Shown piece by piece: positions 21,201 through 29,232 of a DNA stretch of 38,186 nt. Positions within the stretch are counted from its first letter, which is position 1. Each line of letters opens with the position of its first letter. The stretch is taken from NCBI GenBank assembly GCA_022340425.1, contig JAJDNY010000127.1, positions 1 through 38,186 of the forward strand, in the 5' to 3' direction. This DNA is from Desulfobacteraceae bacterium (GTDB taxonomy: Bacteria; Desulfobacterota; Desulfobacteria; Desulfobacterales; JAABRJ01). Position numbers and translations under genes: made by a program. Under the pieces are notes generated by a model. The model was not told the DNA's origin, made no database searches, and worked only from the letters and a program-made list of their open reading frames with translations.

Positions 21201-21855
21201 TGTACTGAGCGGCCTTTTTGGCCTGCCGCCGCAGTCCGCTGGTCTGCCGCTGGACCTCGGTGATGATGTCGGCCAGCCGCAACAGGTTCTGGCGGGTGGC
21301 CTCGACCTTGGCCAGGGCCTCGTTTTTGCGGCTCTTGTAGCGGGTGACGCCGGCAGCCTCTTCGATGAAAATACGCCGCTCTTCCGGCCCGGCGTCTGTG
21401 ATGGCGCCGATATTGCCCTGCTGGATGACGGCGTAGGACTTGGCGCCCATGCCGCTTCCCAGGAAAATGTTGTGGATGTCCTTCAGCCGGCAGGGGGCCT
21501 TGTTGAGCAGGTAGGCGCTTTCCCCCGAGCGGTAGAGCCGGCGGGTCAGCATGATTTCGCTGAAATCTTTGAGCTCCTCCGGGGCGCTGCCGTTGTCGTT
21601 GACCAGGGTGAGCGACACCTCTGCCAGGTTCATACCGGGTTTGCCGTCGGTTCCGGCAAAGATGATGTCTTCCTTGATTTTGCCCCGCAACTGTTTGAGG
21701 CTCTGCTCCCCCATCACCCAGCGCAGCGCGTCGACGATGTTGCTTTTGCCGCAGCCGTTGGGCCCAACGATGGCCGAAATGCCGGGGGGAAAGTGGATCA
21801 CGGCTTTTTCGCTGAAGGATTTGAAACCGGTGATCTCCAGCTTTTTGAGCTTCAT
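18247..21855 (-). CDS. smc: Chromosome segregation ATPase SMC
   Basis: SMC dimers, with ScpA and ScpB, organise and help separate the chromosome. The 1202-residue product shows Walker A GPNGCGKS (30-37), two long coiled coils, a flexible hinge at about 525-660, the C-terminal signature LSGGEKALSA (from 1102) and Walker B CLLDEIDAPLD (1127-1137). Length and order match bacterial SMC. AGGAGA lies 10 nt before the ATG. ftsY follows in the same direction, and a good promoter precedes smc. Confidence 0.97.
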   Translation of the reverse strand: MKLKKLEITGFKSFSEKAVIHFPPGISAIVGPNGCGKSNIVDALRWVMGEQSLKQLRGKIKEDIIFAGTDGKPGMNLAEVSLTLVNDNGSAPEELKDFSEIMLTRRLYRSGESAYLLNKAPCRLKDIHNIFLGSGMGAKSYAVIQQGNIGAITDAGPEERRIFIEEAAGVTRYKSRKNEALAKVEATRQNLLRLADIITEVQRQTSGLRRQAKKAAQYKALKRRIRSLDIRLALDRHDRLTAAIAKTDALLVELKDADLAHCARVKRLDAAVEGIKLKRWQKNQEIADQKNRKFESQREIDRIENDLAHLRQEVGRLGRETGELESARRDLTGRNETIAVEIDQEERAAAAAEAEIETLQAAVRRGQADAEGTKQELAELNRTLETAKAALMQGVAEEARAKNICQNAANNRESLERRLKRLDEEELAATRSLAEAEKAEGAVRNQLTAIREEIAQLDCQANATEGQLKLQSQSLGAQVKAVLTLENEKSQLRSRHAALKKMEANFEGYRDGVRAIMTATGGAAASDGQLPAQVLGLVADILEPEAAYQAAVEAALGEALQHILVSRQEDAAALAAHLREKGLGRSGFIPLADIRPAAPADRPTGERLLDHVAPRPGFEAVCTALLGHVDVAPSLPEAVARWNAGGRRRTLVTPAAEMVTSDGILIGGSREDGAGILAKKREIRELGSRITALEARLDEARGQQKTLEQTVRDLETGLQKQRMAQKQSAQEEVALEKAHYRAAEAVKQARRRLEIARLEQEQVMGEAKDIDAQLARCHQAVARIQAEVRDTQQAVALKSREIAEISTRMETFSQDLLDLKLRQTALQARLENNRATLRRLRTFRDDGLKQLTQLAEEIVQKSRKRLAAEEKIDQHEKRLATLSNALEQLEISLEANEASYRTFDASLQETDQAIAAIQTAREAALQKLRLLEVDRSQQTLQREALETRILETYQRPLEDFRRPLAGQPPEVNEAPDRPTAELEVELADCRKRLGAFADVNLGAISEFEALEKRHAFLTGQQQDLEQALGDLQKVIRKINRITQERFITTFNQINEKLAEVFPRLFEGGRAQLVLTAPEKPLETGVELMIHPPGKKLTQLSLLSGGEKALSAIAFIFAIFLIKPASFCLLDEIDAPLDEANVYRFNNLLKIIGDQSQIIMITHNKKSMEFADTLFGVTMEKKGVSKLVSVNLTHPSQAQNAPN

Positions 21856-21991
21856 GCCGGATGGTCTCCTGGAATGGAGCGGACGGTTGGGACCTGGGGG
21901 TCACGCCCGAATGGGCCCTGCGGCCGGTCCCAAGCCCGGTTTTGGGCGTCTCGAGGGCGGTGAGGGGCACCCCGGAGCTTAAATTGGGGCT

Positions 21992-22020
21992 TTCATAGCA
22001 GTCCGGCGGGGGGTTGTAAA
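21992..22020 (-). promoter_or_regulatory. Promoter of smc-ftsY
   Basis: On the minus strand TTTACA (22015-22020) and TATGAA (21992-21997) are spaced by exactly 17 bp. Transcription would start near 21985, leaving a leader of about 130 nt before smc. Nothing else is evident in the 21856-22097 gap. Confidence 0.5.
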
Positions 22021-22097
22021 GTTAAAAGCACAACTGGATGTGTTCTTTGAAACTTTTGCACACTACATGTGGGGTTCTGCCCAGGGCGAGGGGAAGT

Positions 22098-22122
22098 CGG
22101 CGGGGGGCTGCCGCCCCCGCCG
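22098..22122 (-). terminator. GC-rich hairpin after the ABC ATPase gene
   Basis: A 9-bp stem of almost pure G and C with a 7-nt loop starts 8 nt after the transporter ATPase stop codon. It has no T run on the minus strand, so it may be an RNA 3'-end stabiliser or Rho-assisted terminator. Confidence 0.35.
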
Positions 22123-22130
22123 GCGGTCGG

Positions 22131-22862
22131 CTAAAGGATCTGGCTCAGGAACAGCTTGGTGCGGCTGTGGGTGGGGTTGGTGAAAAAGTGCTCCGGGGTG
22201 CCTTCCTCCACCACCGCCCCATGGTCCATGAAAATCACCCGGTCGGCGACCTCGCGGGCAAAGCCCATTTCATGGGTGACCACCACCATGGTCATCCCTT
22301 CGCGGGCCAGATTTTTCATCACATCCAGGACCTCGCCGATCATTTCGGGGTCTAGAGCCGAGGTGGGTTCGTCAAAAAGCATCACCTTGGGGTCCATCGC
22401 CAGGGCCCGGGCGATGGCCACCCGCTGCTGCTGGCCGCCGGAGAGTTGGTCCGGGTAAACCCCGGCCTTGTCCTGGATCCCCACCTTGGCCAGCAGCGCC
22501 ATGGCCTTTTGGTGGGCATCGGCCTTGGAGCGTTTGCGCACCACCTGTTGGGCCAGGGTGATGTTCTCCAGGACCGATTTGTGGGGAAAAAGGTTGAAGG
22601 ACTGGAAGACCATCCCCACTTCGGCGCGCACCTTGTTGATATTGGTCTTGGGATCCAGGATGTCGATCCCCTCGATCAGGATATGGCCGCTATCGGCGCT
22701 CTCCAGGCGGTTTAAGCAGCGCAGGTAGGTGCTTTTGCCCGAGCCCGAGGGCCCGATCACGACCACCACTTCGCCGGCCTGGATTTCATTGGTGATGTTG
22801 ACCAGCGCCTGGACCTTGTGGGGGGCATAAAATGTTTTGTAGACGTTGCGTACGGCGATCAC
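22131..22862 (-). CDS. Polar amino-acid ABC transporter ATP-binding protein (GlnQ type)
   Basis: This 243-residue ATPase would power amino-acid uptake with the permease and binding protein encoded upstream. It has Walker [10 protein letters not shown], the Q-loop region ([12 protein letters not shown]), the ABC signature LSGGQQQR, Walker [15 protein letters not shown] and the H-loop VVTHEMGF. The GTG start at 22862-22860 overlaps the permease stop as GTGA, a sign of translational coupling. Downstream of the stop lies only a GC-rich hairpin. Confidence 0.94.
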   Translation of the reverse strand: MIAVRNVYKTFYAPHKVQALVNITNEIQAGEVVVVIGPSGSGKSTYLRCLNRLESADSGHILIEGIDILDPKTNINKVRAEVGMVFQSFNLFPHKSVLENITLAQQVVRKRSKADAHQKAMALLAKVGIQDKAGVYPDQLSGGQQQRVAIARALAMDPKVMLFDEPTSALDPEMIGEVLDVMKNLAREGMTMVVVTHEMGFAREVADRVIFMDHGAVVEEGTPEHFFTNPTHSRTKLFLSQIL

Positions 22863-23872
22863 TGGACCAGTGTCCTCCTCTCCACGTACTGCAGCAGCAT
22901 GGATAACGTAAAGGTCAACACCAGATAGAGGATGGCGCACACGAACCAGAGTTCGAAGGGTTGCAGGCTGGTGGTGACCACCTCCCGGGTGGCCTTGGTG
23001 AGTTCCCGGATGGCGATGATGCCGAGAAGCGAGGAGTCTTTGATCAGGCTGATGAACTGGCCGGCCAGGGGCGGCAGGATGCGCCGCATGGCCTGGGGCA
23101 GAATGACATGGCGCATGGACTGGACATAGGTCATGCCCAGCGATCGGGAGGCTTCGGTCTGGCCGCGGTGGATGGACTGGATCCCGGCGCGCACCATCTC
23201 CGCCACATAGGCCCCGGTGAAGCCGGCCAGGGCCGCCACGCCGAACCACAGGGGCGGAACCTGGCTCAGGCCTTGTCGGGACAGCAGGGTGTTGATCAGT
23301 GTGCCCAGGACGAAATACCAGATGAAGATCTGGACCAGCAGAGGAGAGCCGCGGATCAGTTCAATGTAGGCGATCGAGGACCACTTGAAGGCCGGATTGG
23401 CCGAAACCCGGGCCAGGCCGGCCACCATGCCGATCAGGATCCCGAAGACGATGGCCACCACGCTGACCTTGAGTGTCAGCCAGAGGCCCTGCATCAGGAT
23501 GCCGACTTTCCATTGCTTGAAGGAACTCAGCGTGTCGCCGGGGAAGATCATGTCCCCGGCGGCCACCGCGACCCCCTTGGCCGGAACGCGAAAGGTAGCC
23601 TCCCCGCCGCCGGTCTCCTGAATTCGAATCAGGGCGTTTTCGCCCTCCGGGGTGATCTCCGCGACGCTGCCGCTGATGTCGCTCTTGATTTCGACGGTGT
23701 CCTCATAGGCAAAGTACTGCGGGATCCGGTACCAGCGCCAGACATAGTCGATCTTCAGGGTGGCGTAGTAGAGAAAGCCGCAAACGGCCAGGAGCCCCAG
23801 AAAGAAGACCCCCACCCAGAGGTAGTAGCCGACACCTTTAAGCGGGCGGCGTATGCTTGAAAGAGAATTCAT
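22859..23872 (-). CDS. Amino-acid ABC transporter permease with periplasmic insert
   Basis: The 337-residue product ends in a standard type I ABC permease domain (about 125-330). That domain has the cytoplasmic EAA loop [20 protein letters not shown] that contacts the ATPase, and repeated hydrophobic helices. Unusually, the first membrane helix (about 15-38) is separated from the rest by roughly 85 residues that are beta-rich and predicted periplasmic. Typical GlnP/HisM permeases are about 220-250 residues and lack this. The gene overlaps the ATPase by 4 nt. Its ATG has no clear ribosome site. An intrinsic terminator lies between the binding-protein gene and this one, which should lower its expression. 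Confidence 0.9.
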   Translation of the reverse strand: MNSLSSIRRPLKGVGYYLWVGVFFLGLLAVCGFLYYATLKIDYVWRWYRIPQYFAYEDTVEIKSDISGSVAEITPEGENALIRIQETGGGEATFRVPAKGVAVAAGDMIFPGDTLSSFKQWKVGILMQGLWLTLKVSVVAIVFGILIGMVAGLARVSANPAFKWSSIAYIELIRGSPLLVQIFIWYFVLGTLINTLLSRQGLSQVPPLWFGVAALAGFTGAYVAEMVRAGIQSIHRGQTEASRSLGMTYVQSMRHVILPQAMRRILPPLAGQFISLIKDSSLLGIIAIRELTKATREVVTTSLQPFELWFVCAILYLVLTFTLSMLLQYVERRTLVQ

Positions 23873-23939
23873 AGGCGTAACCGGAAGGTCCCTTGCAGCG
23901 GGGATTCAGCCCCTGGCGGGCGACAACGGCGGTCCCTGG

Positions 23940-23983
23940 AAAAAACCAGGCCGGCCGGCGTGATTCTCGCTGGCCGGTCTGGC
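23940..23983 (-). terminator. Intra-operon terminator after the binding-protein gene
   Basis: On the minus strand a stem of 11 positions (one mismatch), arms at 23973-23983 and 23947-23957, is followed directly by seven T residues. It lies about 24 nt past the binding-protein stop and before the permease gene, suiting partial termination so that the binding protein is made in excess. Confidence 0.75.
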
Positions 23984-24006
23984 TGGCAGTGCCGCAGCAA
24001 GCCGAA

Positions 24007-24834
24007 TCACTGCACGCTTTCGATCCAGTCGGTGCTTTTGATCCACTTGTTGTAGATCAGCTCGTAGCGGCCGTCGTTTTTCATCTGGCGCAGAAAATTG
24101 TCGAGCCAGTTGAGGAAATCCGGGTCCCCCTTGCGCACGGCCCAGGCCAGCGGTTCATAGGTAAACGGCTGATCGATGAAGATCAGTTTGCCGGCGCCCT
24201 GCTGGGCCATGAACACCACGCAGTAGGGCAGGTCGTAGACAAAGGCGTCGGCCTTGCCGTTGACCACTTCAAGGGCCGCTTCGGTTTCGGTCTCGAAGGA
24301 TTTGTAGGTGCATTTGGGAATGTGGCGTTTGACGGCCTGCTCGCCGGTCGTGCCCAGTTTGGAGGTCACGATGAACTTGGGGTCGTTGAGGTCCTTGTAG
24401 CTCGCCACAGCCCCTTCGTGTTTGGTGTTGAGCAGGATGGTCTGCCCGACGATGATGTAGGGATCGGCGAAATTGATCTTGAGATTGCGCTCCTGGGTGA
24501 CGGTCATGCCGCTCATGATGATGTCGAATTTTTCAGTGATCAGCGACGGAATGATGCCGTCCCAGGCGGTGTTGACCGGGACGAACTTGACCCCCATGGC
24601 CTTGGCCATCTCCTTGGCCATGTCGATGTCGAAGCCCACGAAATTGCCGTTCTTGTCGGTCATTTCGAAAGGCATGTAGCCGGCCTCGAAGCCGACCCGC
24701 AGTTCGCCGTTTTTCAAAATCGCTTCCAGAGTGGATTTCCGGGCCAGTTCGATATCACTGGCCCCGGCGGGGGCGCCCGCCACCAGGCAGATCACGGCAA
24801 AAACCAGCAGACCCGTTACCAAACGCTTTTTCAT
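24007..24834 (-). CDS. Periplasmic amino-acid-binding protein (SBP family 3)
   Basis: The 275-residue protein has an N-terminal signal peptide (MKKRL then a hydrophobic core, probable cleavage after the Ala-Gly-Ala near residue 25). A family 3 solute-binding fold follows. The GELRVGFEAGYMPFEM start, FVGFDIDMAKEMAKAMG, IMSGMTVTQERNLKINFADPY and LGTTGEQAVKR segments are all typical of polar amino-acid binding proteins. It has no lipobox cysteine, so it is soluble. The ATG at 24834 has a perfect GAGGAGG ribosome site; a start 14 codons upstream lacks one. The exact ligand cannot be read from sequence. Confidence 0.93.
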   Translation of the reverse strand: MKKRLVTGLLVFAVICLVAGAPAGASDIELARKSTLEAILKNGELRVGFEAGYMPFEMTDKNGNFVGFDIDMAKEMAKAMGVKFVPVNTAWDGIIPSLITEKFDIIMSGMTVTQERNLKINFADPYIIVGQTILLNTKHEGAVASYKDLNDPKFIVTSKLGTTGEQAVKRHIPKCTYKSFETETEAALEVVNGKADAFVYDLPYCVVFMAQQGAGKLIFIDQPFTYEPLAWAVRKGDPDFLNWLDNFLRQMKNDGRYELIYNKWIKSTDWIESVQ

Positions 24835-24915
24835 TCGCTTTCCTCCTCGGTTGATTGCGGTTAAAGAGTTTCCCAACAGGCGATCGCGGCCTTCCCCGGT
24901 GGGCGCAGACCGCGC

Positions 24916-25077
24916 TCAGTAGGATTTTCCCTCCGTCAAGATTTCCCGAATGACCATGGGGATCTGGCACTTGGGACATTTGGGAATGTCTTCGTCACGG
25001 ATGTAGACAATTTCGGTGTGTTTGCATTTCGGGCAAACAACTTCAACGGCATTGCGTTTGCTACGTTTTTGGCTCAT
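24916..25077 (-). CDS. 53-residue zinc-ribbon protein
   Basis: A short ORF starts at ATG 25077 behind a clear AAGGAG ribosome site 7 nt upstream and ends at TGA 24916. The product has a basic N terminus (MSQKRSKRN) and two CPKC knuckles, at residues 15-18 and 34-37, a classic zinc-ribbon arrangement. I do not recognise a characterised homologue. It is 81 nt upstream of the binding-protein gene on the same strand and could be co-transcribed with it, though no function in transport is implied. Candidate promoter elements upstream are weak. Confidence 0.8.
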   Translation of the reverse strand: MSQKRSKRNAVEVVCPKCKHTEIVYIRDEDIPKCPKCQIPMVIREILTEGKSY

Positions 25078-25273
25078 GTGCTACTCCTTAAATAAAACAC
25101 GGATTTCTTAACACATCTGTTCAAAATGGCAAGTCGTTTTTAGGGGCCGCCGGCTGTTCGGGACTGCCGGCCGGCCGTCGGGCCATGCCCGGAAGAGTCA
25201 AAAACAACGCGCCCGGTCGCCACCCGGGCGACTTTCGGGCTTGCTCGCATGGCTGCCAACCCACCAATTATCC

Positions 25274-25303
25274 TTGACAAAAAAAATCTTTGGCCGTTAT
25301 TAA
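25274..25303 (+). promoter_or_regulatory. Promoter of the diguanylate cyclase gene
   Basis: A consensus TTGACA (25274-25279) and TATTAA (25298-25303) are spaced by 18 bp. The predicted start of transcription, about 7 nt past the -10 box, coincides with the ATG at 25310. Confidence 0.65.
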
Positions 25304-25309
25304 CGTCCC

Positions 25310-26944
25310 ATGACACCCCCCGCCACAGACAAACAAATGGCCGTGATCGCCGATGCGTTGCTAGAAGTCTTGCGGGAGGTTGCCGAAAGCGGCCAGGGAC
25401 TGAGCCGCGACCTCCTCGCCGCCCGCCTGGTGGACCGCAGGGAGTTCGCCGGGTTGCGGCCTTCCCCGGGGGGGGCGGGCGGGGCTCCGGTGGAGCTCTC
25501 CGCCAGTGAGGCCGCGCGGCTCGAAGTGCTCCAGCGCCAGCTGGCGACCAGCCGCCAGCACAGGGAAAAACTGCTGGCCCGGGTGCAGCAACTGGAGCAG
25601 CGGGAGGCCGCCGACGGTCAGTTTTTTCGCCGTGCGCTGGGGGTTTTGACCCGGCAGCTGCGCCAATGGGAAGCCCCGCCGTTGCACGGCGCCCTCGACC
25701 GCCTGAAGCAGCTGGCGTCCGCCAACACCCCGGTGGCCGAGCTGGAAACGGCCTTCGCGGACTTCAAAGCGGCCCTGCTTCGCTGCCAGGCCGACCCCCC
25801 CGTATCCCGTCGGGATGCCGGCGACCGGCTGCTGAACCGTTTTTTGAAAGCGGAAAAGCCCGAAGACCAGCATCCCGCCCTGGAAACCGCATTTTTACAG
25901 CAGTTCAAGGAGATTGCGCAGTCGATTATCGCCGAGCTCAAGCTGCACCTGGACCGCGACTACCTGCAGCAGGTGCAAGCCGTCGAGGCGGGGCTGCGGC
26001 AGGCGGACAGCCTTGCGGCGGCTCTTGGCATGCGCCAGGCGCTGGTCGCGCTGGTCAAGGATTACGCCGGCCACCTGAGCCGCGAACGCCAGCAGGCGGC
26101 CACCTTCATCCAGGAAATCGGCCAGCGTCTGGGCGACATGGAGTCCCTGGTTTTCGACTCCCTCAGCCAGGCGCGGGAGGCCCAGGTGGCCCACGACGGG
26201 TTTCACGATGGTCTGGAAACCCAGTTTGAAGCCCTTAAAGGGAGTGTAAGCTTCAGCAGCAGCCTGGAGGAACTGAAGCAGACCGTGCTCTCCAAGCTGA
26301 AAACCATCAACGGCGCGCTGTCCCGGCAGCGCCGCCAGGATCAGCAGCGGTTGGCGCTGGCGGACAATCAGATGGTCGGCCTGCAGCAGGAGTTCGAAGG
26401 TCTGCGCGAAGAGATCGCCGCCGCGCGCCGGCGCGCGGAAAGCCTCGAGGCCGAGCTGCTGATCGATTCCCTGACCGGGGCATACAACCGGCGCGCCTAC
26501 GAGAAGCGCATCGGCGAGGAGTTCCAGCGGTTTGCGCGCTACGGCCAGGCGTTTGCGATCGTGCTTTTCGACGTCGACCACTTCAAACGGATCAACGACC
26601 GTTTCGGGCACGCCATCGGCGACCGCTGCCTGAACGAAATCAGCCTGCGTTTTCGCCCCATGCTGCGGGAAAGCGATTTTTTTTGCCGCTTCGGCGGCGA
26701 GGAGTTCATCGTGCTGCTGCCGGCCACCAGCCGCGAGGCCGCCGCCGGAGTGGCCGAAAAACTGCGGCGGGAGATCGAAGCGACCCAGTTTGTCTTCAAG
26801 GACCAGTCCTTCACGGTGACCATCAGCTTCGGGGTGACGGCCATAACCGCCGCGGACACGGATCCCCTGAGCCTCTTCAACCGTGTGGATCAGGCGATGT
26901 ACGCGGCCAAAGCCCAAGGCCGCAACCGGGTGGCTGTTCTCTGA
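25310..26944 (+). CDS. Diguanylate cyclase with long helical N-terminal region
   Basis: The C-terminal GGDEF domain (about 380-544) should make cyclic di-GMP from two GTP. Its active site GGEEF is at 462-466, and an RESD inhibitory site sits exactly five residues upstream (453-456), so product inhibition is expected. The substrate-binding DSLTGAYNRRAYEKRI and FDVDHFKRINDRFGH segments are intact. The first ~375 residues are Gln/Ala/Leu-rich and helical with no transmembrane segment or known sensor domain; coiled-coil dimerisation is likely. The start has no ribosome site; a second ATG at 25337 also lacks one. Confidence 0.9.
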   Translation: MTPPATDKQMAVIADALLEVLREVAESGQGLSRDLLAARLVDRREFAGLRPSPGGAGGAPVELSASEAARLEVLQRQLATSRQHREKLLARVQQLEQREAADGQFFRRALGVLTRQLRQWEAPPLHGALDRLKQLASANTPVAELETAFADFKAALLRCQADPPVSRRDAGDRLLNRFLKAEKPEDQHPALETAFLQQFKEIAQSIIAELKLHLDRDYLQQVQAVEAGLRQADSLAAALGMRQALVALVKDYAGHLSRERQQAATFIQEIGQRLGDMESLVFDSLSQAREAQVAHDGFHDGLETQFEALKGSVSFSSSLEELKQTVLSKLKTINGALSRQRRQDQQRLALADNQMVGLQQEFEGLREEIAAARRRAESLEAELLIDSLTGAYNRRAYEKRIGEEFQRFARYGQAFAIVLFDVDHFKRINDRFGHAIGDRCLNEISLRFRPMLRESDFFCRFGGEEFIVLLPATSREAAAGVAEKLRREIEATQFVFKDQSFTVTISFGVTAITAADTDPLSLFNRVDQAMYAAKAQGRNRVAVL

Positions 26945-27050
26945 GAGGCCCGCCAGGCCGGGATCGCCCGCATCCGGCCCGTCCGGTGTGTCGCGGCATT
27001 CCACAACCATCCGCCATTTACACCCAACAGATACGCCATAGGGAGGCGCC

Positions 27051-29159
27051 ATGCCCCAGAGCCCATCGTCCAGGTTGGAAACCCTTCTGCAGCACCCCGA
27101 CGTGCTCAAGGCGACCGCCAACGTCAACCCCGAGCATCGCGAGCGGCTCAACTACGCGCCGCCGCGCTGCGAGGTGTTCGCCTTTCCCTGCACCTCCCTC
27201 CGGGCAGTCGAGGAGTACCACTTTGAAATCGATGCCGAAGCGCGCCGCAAACTGCCGCGGATCATCGACAACAAGGTCCAGATGCTGGCGGCGGTGCCTT
27301 CGCCGGATCCCTCTTTTGAGGCCTGCTACCGCAAGCGGCGCAATATCGGCATCGTCTTTTCGGGCGGTCCGGCCCCGGGAGGGCACAATGTGATTGCCGG
27401 GTTGTTTGACGCGGCGCGCGAGGCCAACCCCGAGAGCCGGGTTTTCGGCTTCCTGATGGGCCCCGACGGCATCATCGAAAACGAGTGCGTCGAACTCACC
27501 GCCGAGGTGGTCGACGCCCACCGCAACCTGGGCGGGTTCACCATGATCCGGACCGGCCGGACCAAGATCGATTCCCAGGAAAAGATGGCCCTTTCACGGG
27601 AAACCTGCCGGCAGTTGGGCCTGGATGCCCTGGTGGTCGTCGGGGGCGATGATTCCAACACCAATGCGGCCTTCCTGGCCGAAGCGATGTACGCCGACGG
27701 GATCCAGGTCATCGGGGTGCCCAAGACCATCGACGGCGATATCCAGGTGCGCGACGCCGGCGGACGCAGCCTGTGCGCCATGTCCTTCGGCTTTCACACC
27801 GCGGCCCGGTCGTTTGCCAACGCGGTCAGCAACCTCTGCACGGACAGCAGCTCGGACGTCAAATACTGGCACATCTGCAAGGTGATGGGGCGCGTGGCCA
27901 GCCACCTGGCCCTGGAGGTCGCGCTGCAGACCCACGCCAACATCACCCTGATCGGCGAGGATCTGGCCGACTACTTCGACCGTTCGCGCATCGACAAGGT
28001 CCGCAGCAGCGGGGAAACCGATTACACCGCCTACGGGATGACCCTGCGGCACCTCTCCCGGGTGATCTGCGACGTCATCGTGCGGCGCGCGGCGGCCGGT
28101 AAAAACTACGGCGTGGCCGTCATTCCCGAAGGCGTCCTGGAGTTCATCAACGAAATCCAGGTCTTCATCATCAAACTGAACACCATCATCGCCGACTACA
28201 ACGCCACCCACGACACCGATTTCCACCTGGATTTCCCTGTTTTGGAGGACAAGCTCGAGTATCTCCGGCGCCTTGCCCGGCGCGCCCGCGAAAGCAGCAC
28301 CTTCAGCGTCTGGAACACCCGTGACGACGACCTCTTCAACGACATTCCAGCCTTTTTTCAGGAAGGGCTCCTGATGGAGCGCGACAGCCACGGAAACTTC
28401 CAGTTCTCACAGGTGGATACGGAAAACGTGATCCTGGGCTTGGTAACCGACTACCTCAAGCTATTGAAGGAGAAGGGTCTCTACAAGCTTGGGCTGGGGC
28501 GCGGCTGGTATCGCAAGACGCTGCTGCGGGCCGGATTGGACCCCGACGGCTTCGGCCCGGTGCTTTTTCGCAACTTCGATGACGACGGCCTGCTCTTGCT
28601 GCGGGAGACCATCATCTCCCAGAAAACCCTGCGCCAGGAACTCGTCCGGGCCGGGTTGCTGGCCGAGGAGGCCCCCATTCCGGCGGCCGTTTTGAAGGTC
28701 TATGAAAAGTCCGACCCGAAATTCAAGACCCAGGTGCACTTTTACGGCTACGACGGCCGCGGCAGCGACCCCACGCGCTTCGACTGCATCTACACCTACA
28801 ACCTGGGCCTGACGGTCTTCAGCCTGATCGCCAACGGCGCCACCGGTCAGATGGCGGCCATCCGCAACCTGGAGCTGGATTTCAAACGTTGGGAGCCCAT
28901 CGGGATCCCCATTGCCCCGCTGATGCACCTGGAGGAGCGCAAGGGGCGCCTGACCCTGGTGCTGGAGAAGAGCATCGTGGATCTTCAGAGTCCGGCATTT
29001 CAGGTGGTCAAGGCCTGCCGCGAGAAGTGGCTGGCCGCCACACCGGGAGCGGACAATTACAGGCGCCCCGGGCCCATCCGGTTTGCCGGTAAAAGCGAGG
29101 AAAACCGTCCGCTCACCCTGGTGCTAAACGCCATCGAGCCCCACCCGGCCTGGTCCTGA
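27051..29159 (+). CDS. Pyrophosphate-dependent phosphofructokinase (long form)
   Basis: The enzyme would interconvert fructose 6-phosphate and fructose 1,6-bisphosphate using pyrophosphate. The 702-residue product has the family's GGPAPGGHN (105-113), GGDDS (198-202) and PKTIDGD (224-230) motifs. GGDD in place of the ATP-type GGDG, together with the Lys in PKTID, marks PPi-type enzymes. Asp228 is the expected catalytic base. At 702 residues it is longer than the ~550 usual for long-form PPi enzymes. The extra length includes a C-terminal stretch after about 560. A GGGAGG ribosome site lies just upstream of the ATG. It is convergent with ahbD. Confidence 0.9.
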   Translation: MPQSPSSRLETLLQHPDVLKATANVNPEHRERLNYAPPRCEVFAFPCTSLRAVEEYHFEIDAEARRKLPRIIDNKVQMLAAVPSPDPSFEACYRKRRNIGIVFSGGPAPGGHNVIAGLFDAAREANPESRVFGFLMGPDGIIENECVELTAEVVDAHRNLGGFTMIRTGRTKIDSQEKMALSRETCRQLGLDALVVVGGDDSNTNAAFLAEAMYADGIQVIGVPKTIDGDIQVRDAGGRSLCAMSFGFHTAARSFANAVSNLCTDSSSDVKYWHICKVMGRVASHLALEVALQTHANITLIGEDLADYFDRSRIDKVRSSGETDYTAYGMTLRHLSRVICDVIVRRAAAGKNYGVAVIPEGVLEFINEIQVFIIKLNTIIADYNATHDTDFHLDFPVLEDKLEYLRRLARRARESSTFSVWNTRDDDLFNDIPAFFQEGLLMERDSHGNFQFSQVDTENVILGLVTDYLKLLKEKGLYKLGLGRGWYRKTLLRAGLDPDGFGPVLFRNFDDDGLLLLRETIISQKTLRQELVRAGLLAEEAPIPAAVLKVYEKSDPKFKTQVHFYGYDGRGSDPTRFDCIYTYNLGLTVFSLIANGATGQMAAIRNLELDFKRWEPIGIPIAPLMHLEERKGRLTLVLEKSIVDLQSPAFQVVKACREKWLAATPGADNYRRPGPIRFAGKSEENRPLTLVLNAIEPHPAWS

Positions 29160-29232
29160 AGCCTGTTCGGCGCGATGATCTTTAGGAGCGCGAGCCTGCC
29201 GGCGGCGGAACCCCGGTGCGATCCGATGGCTT

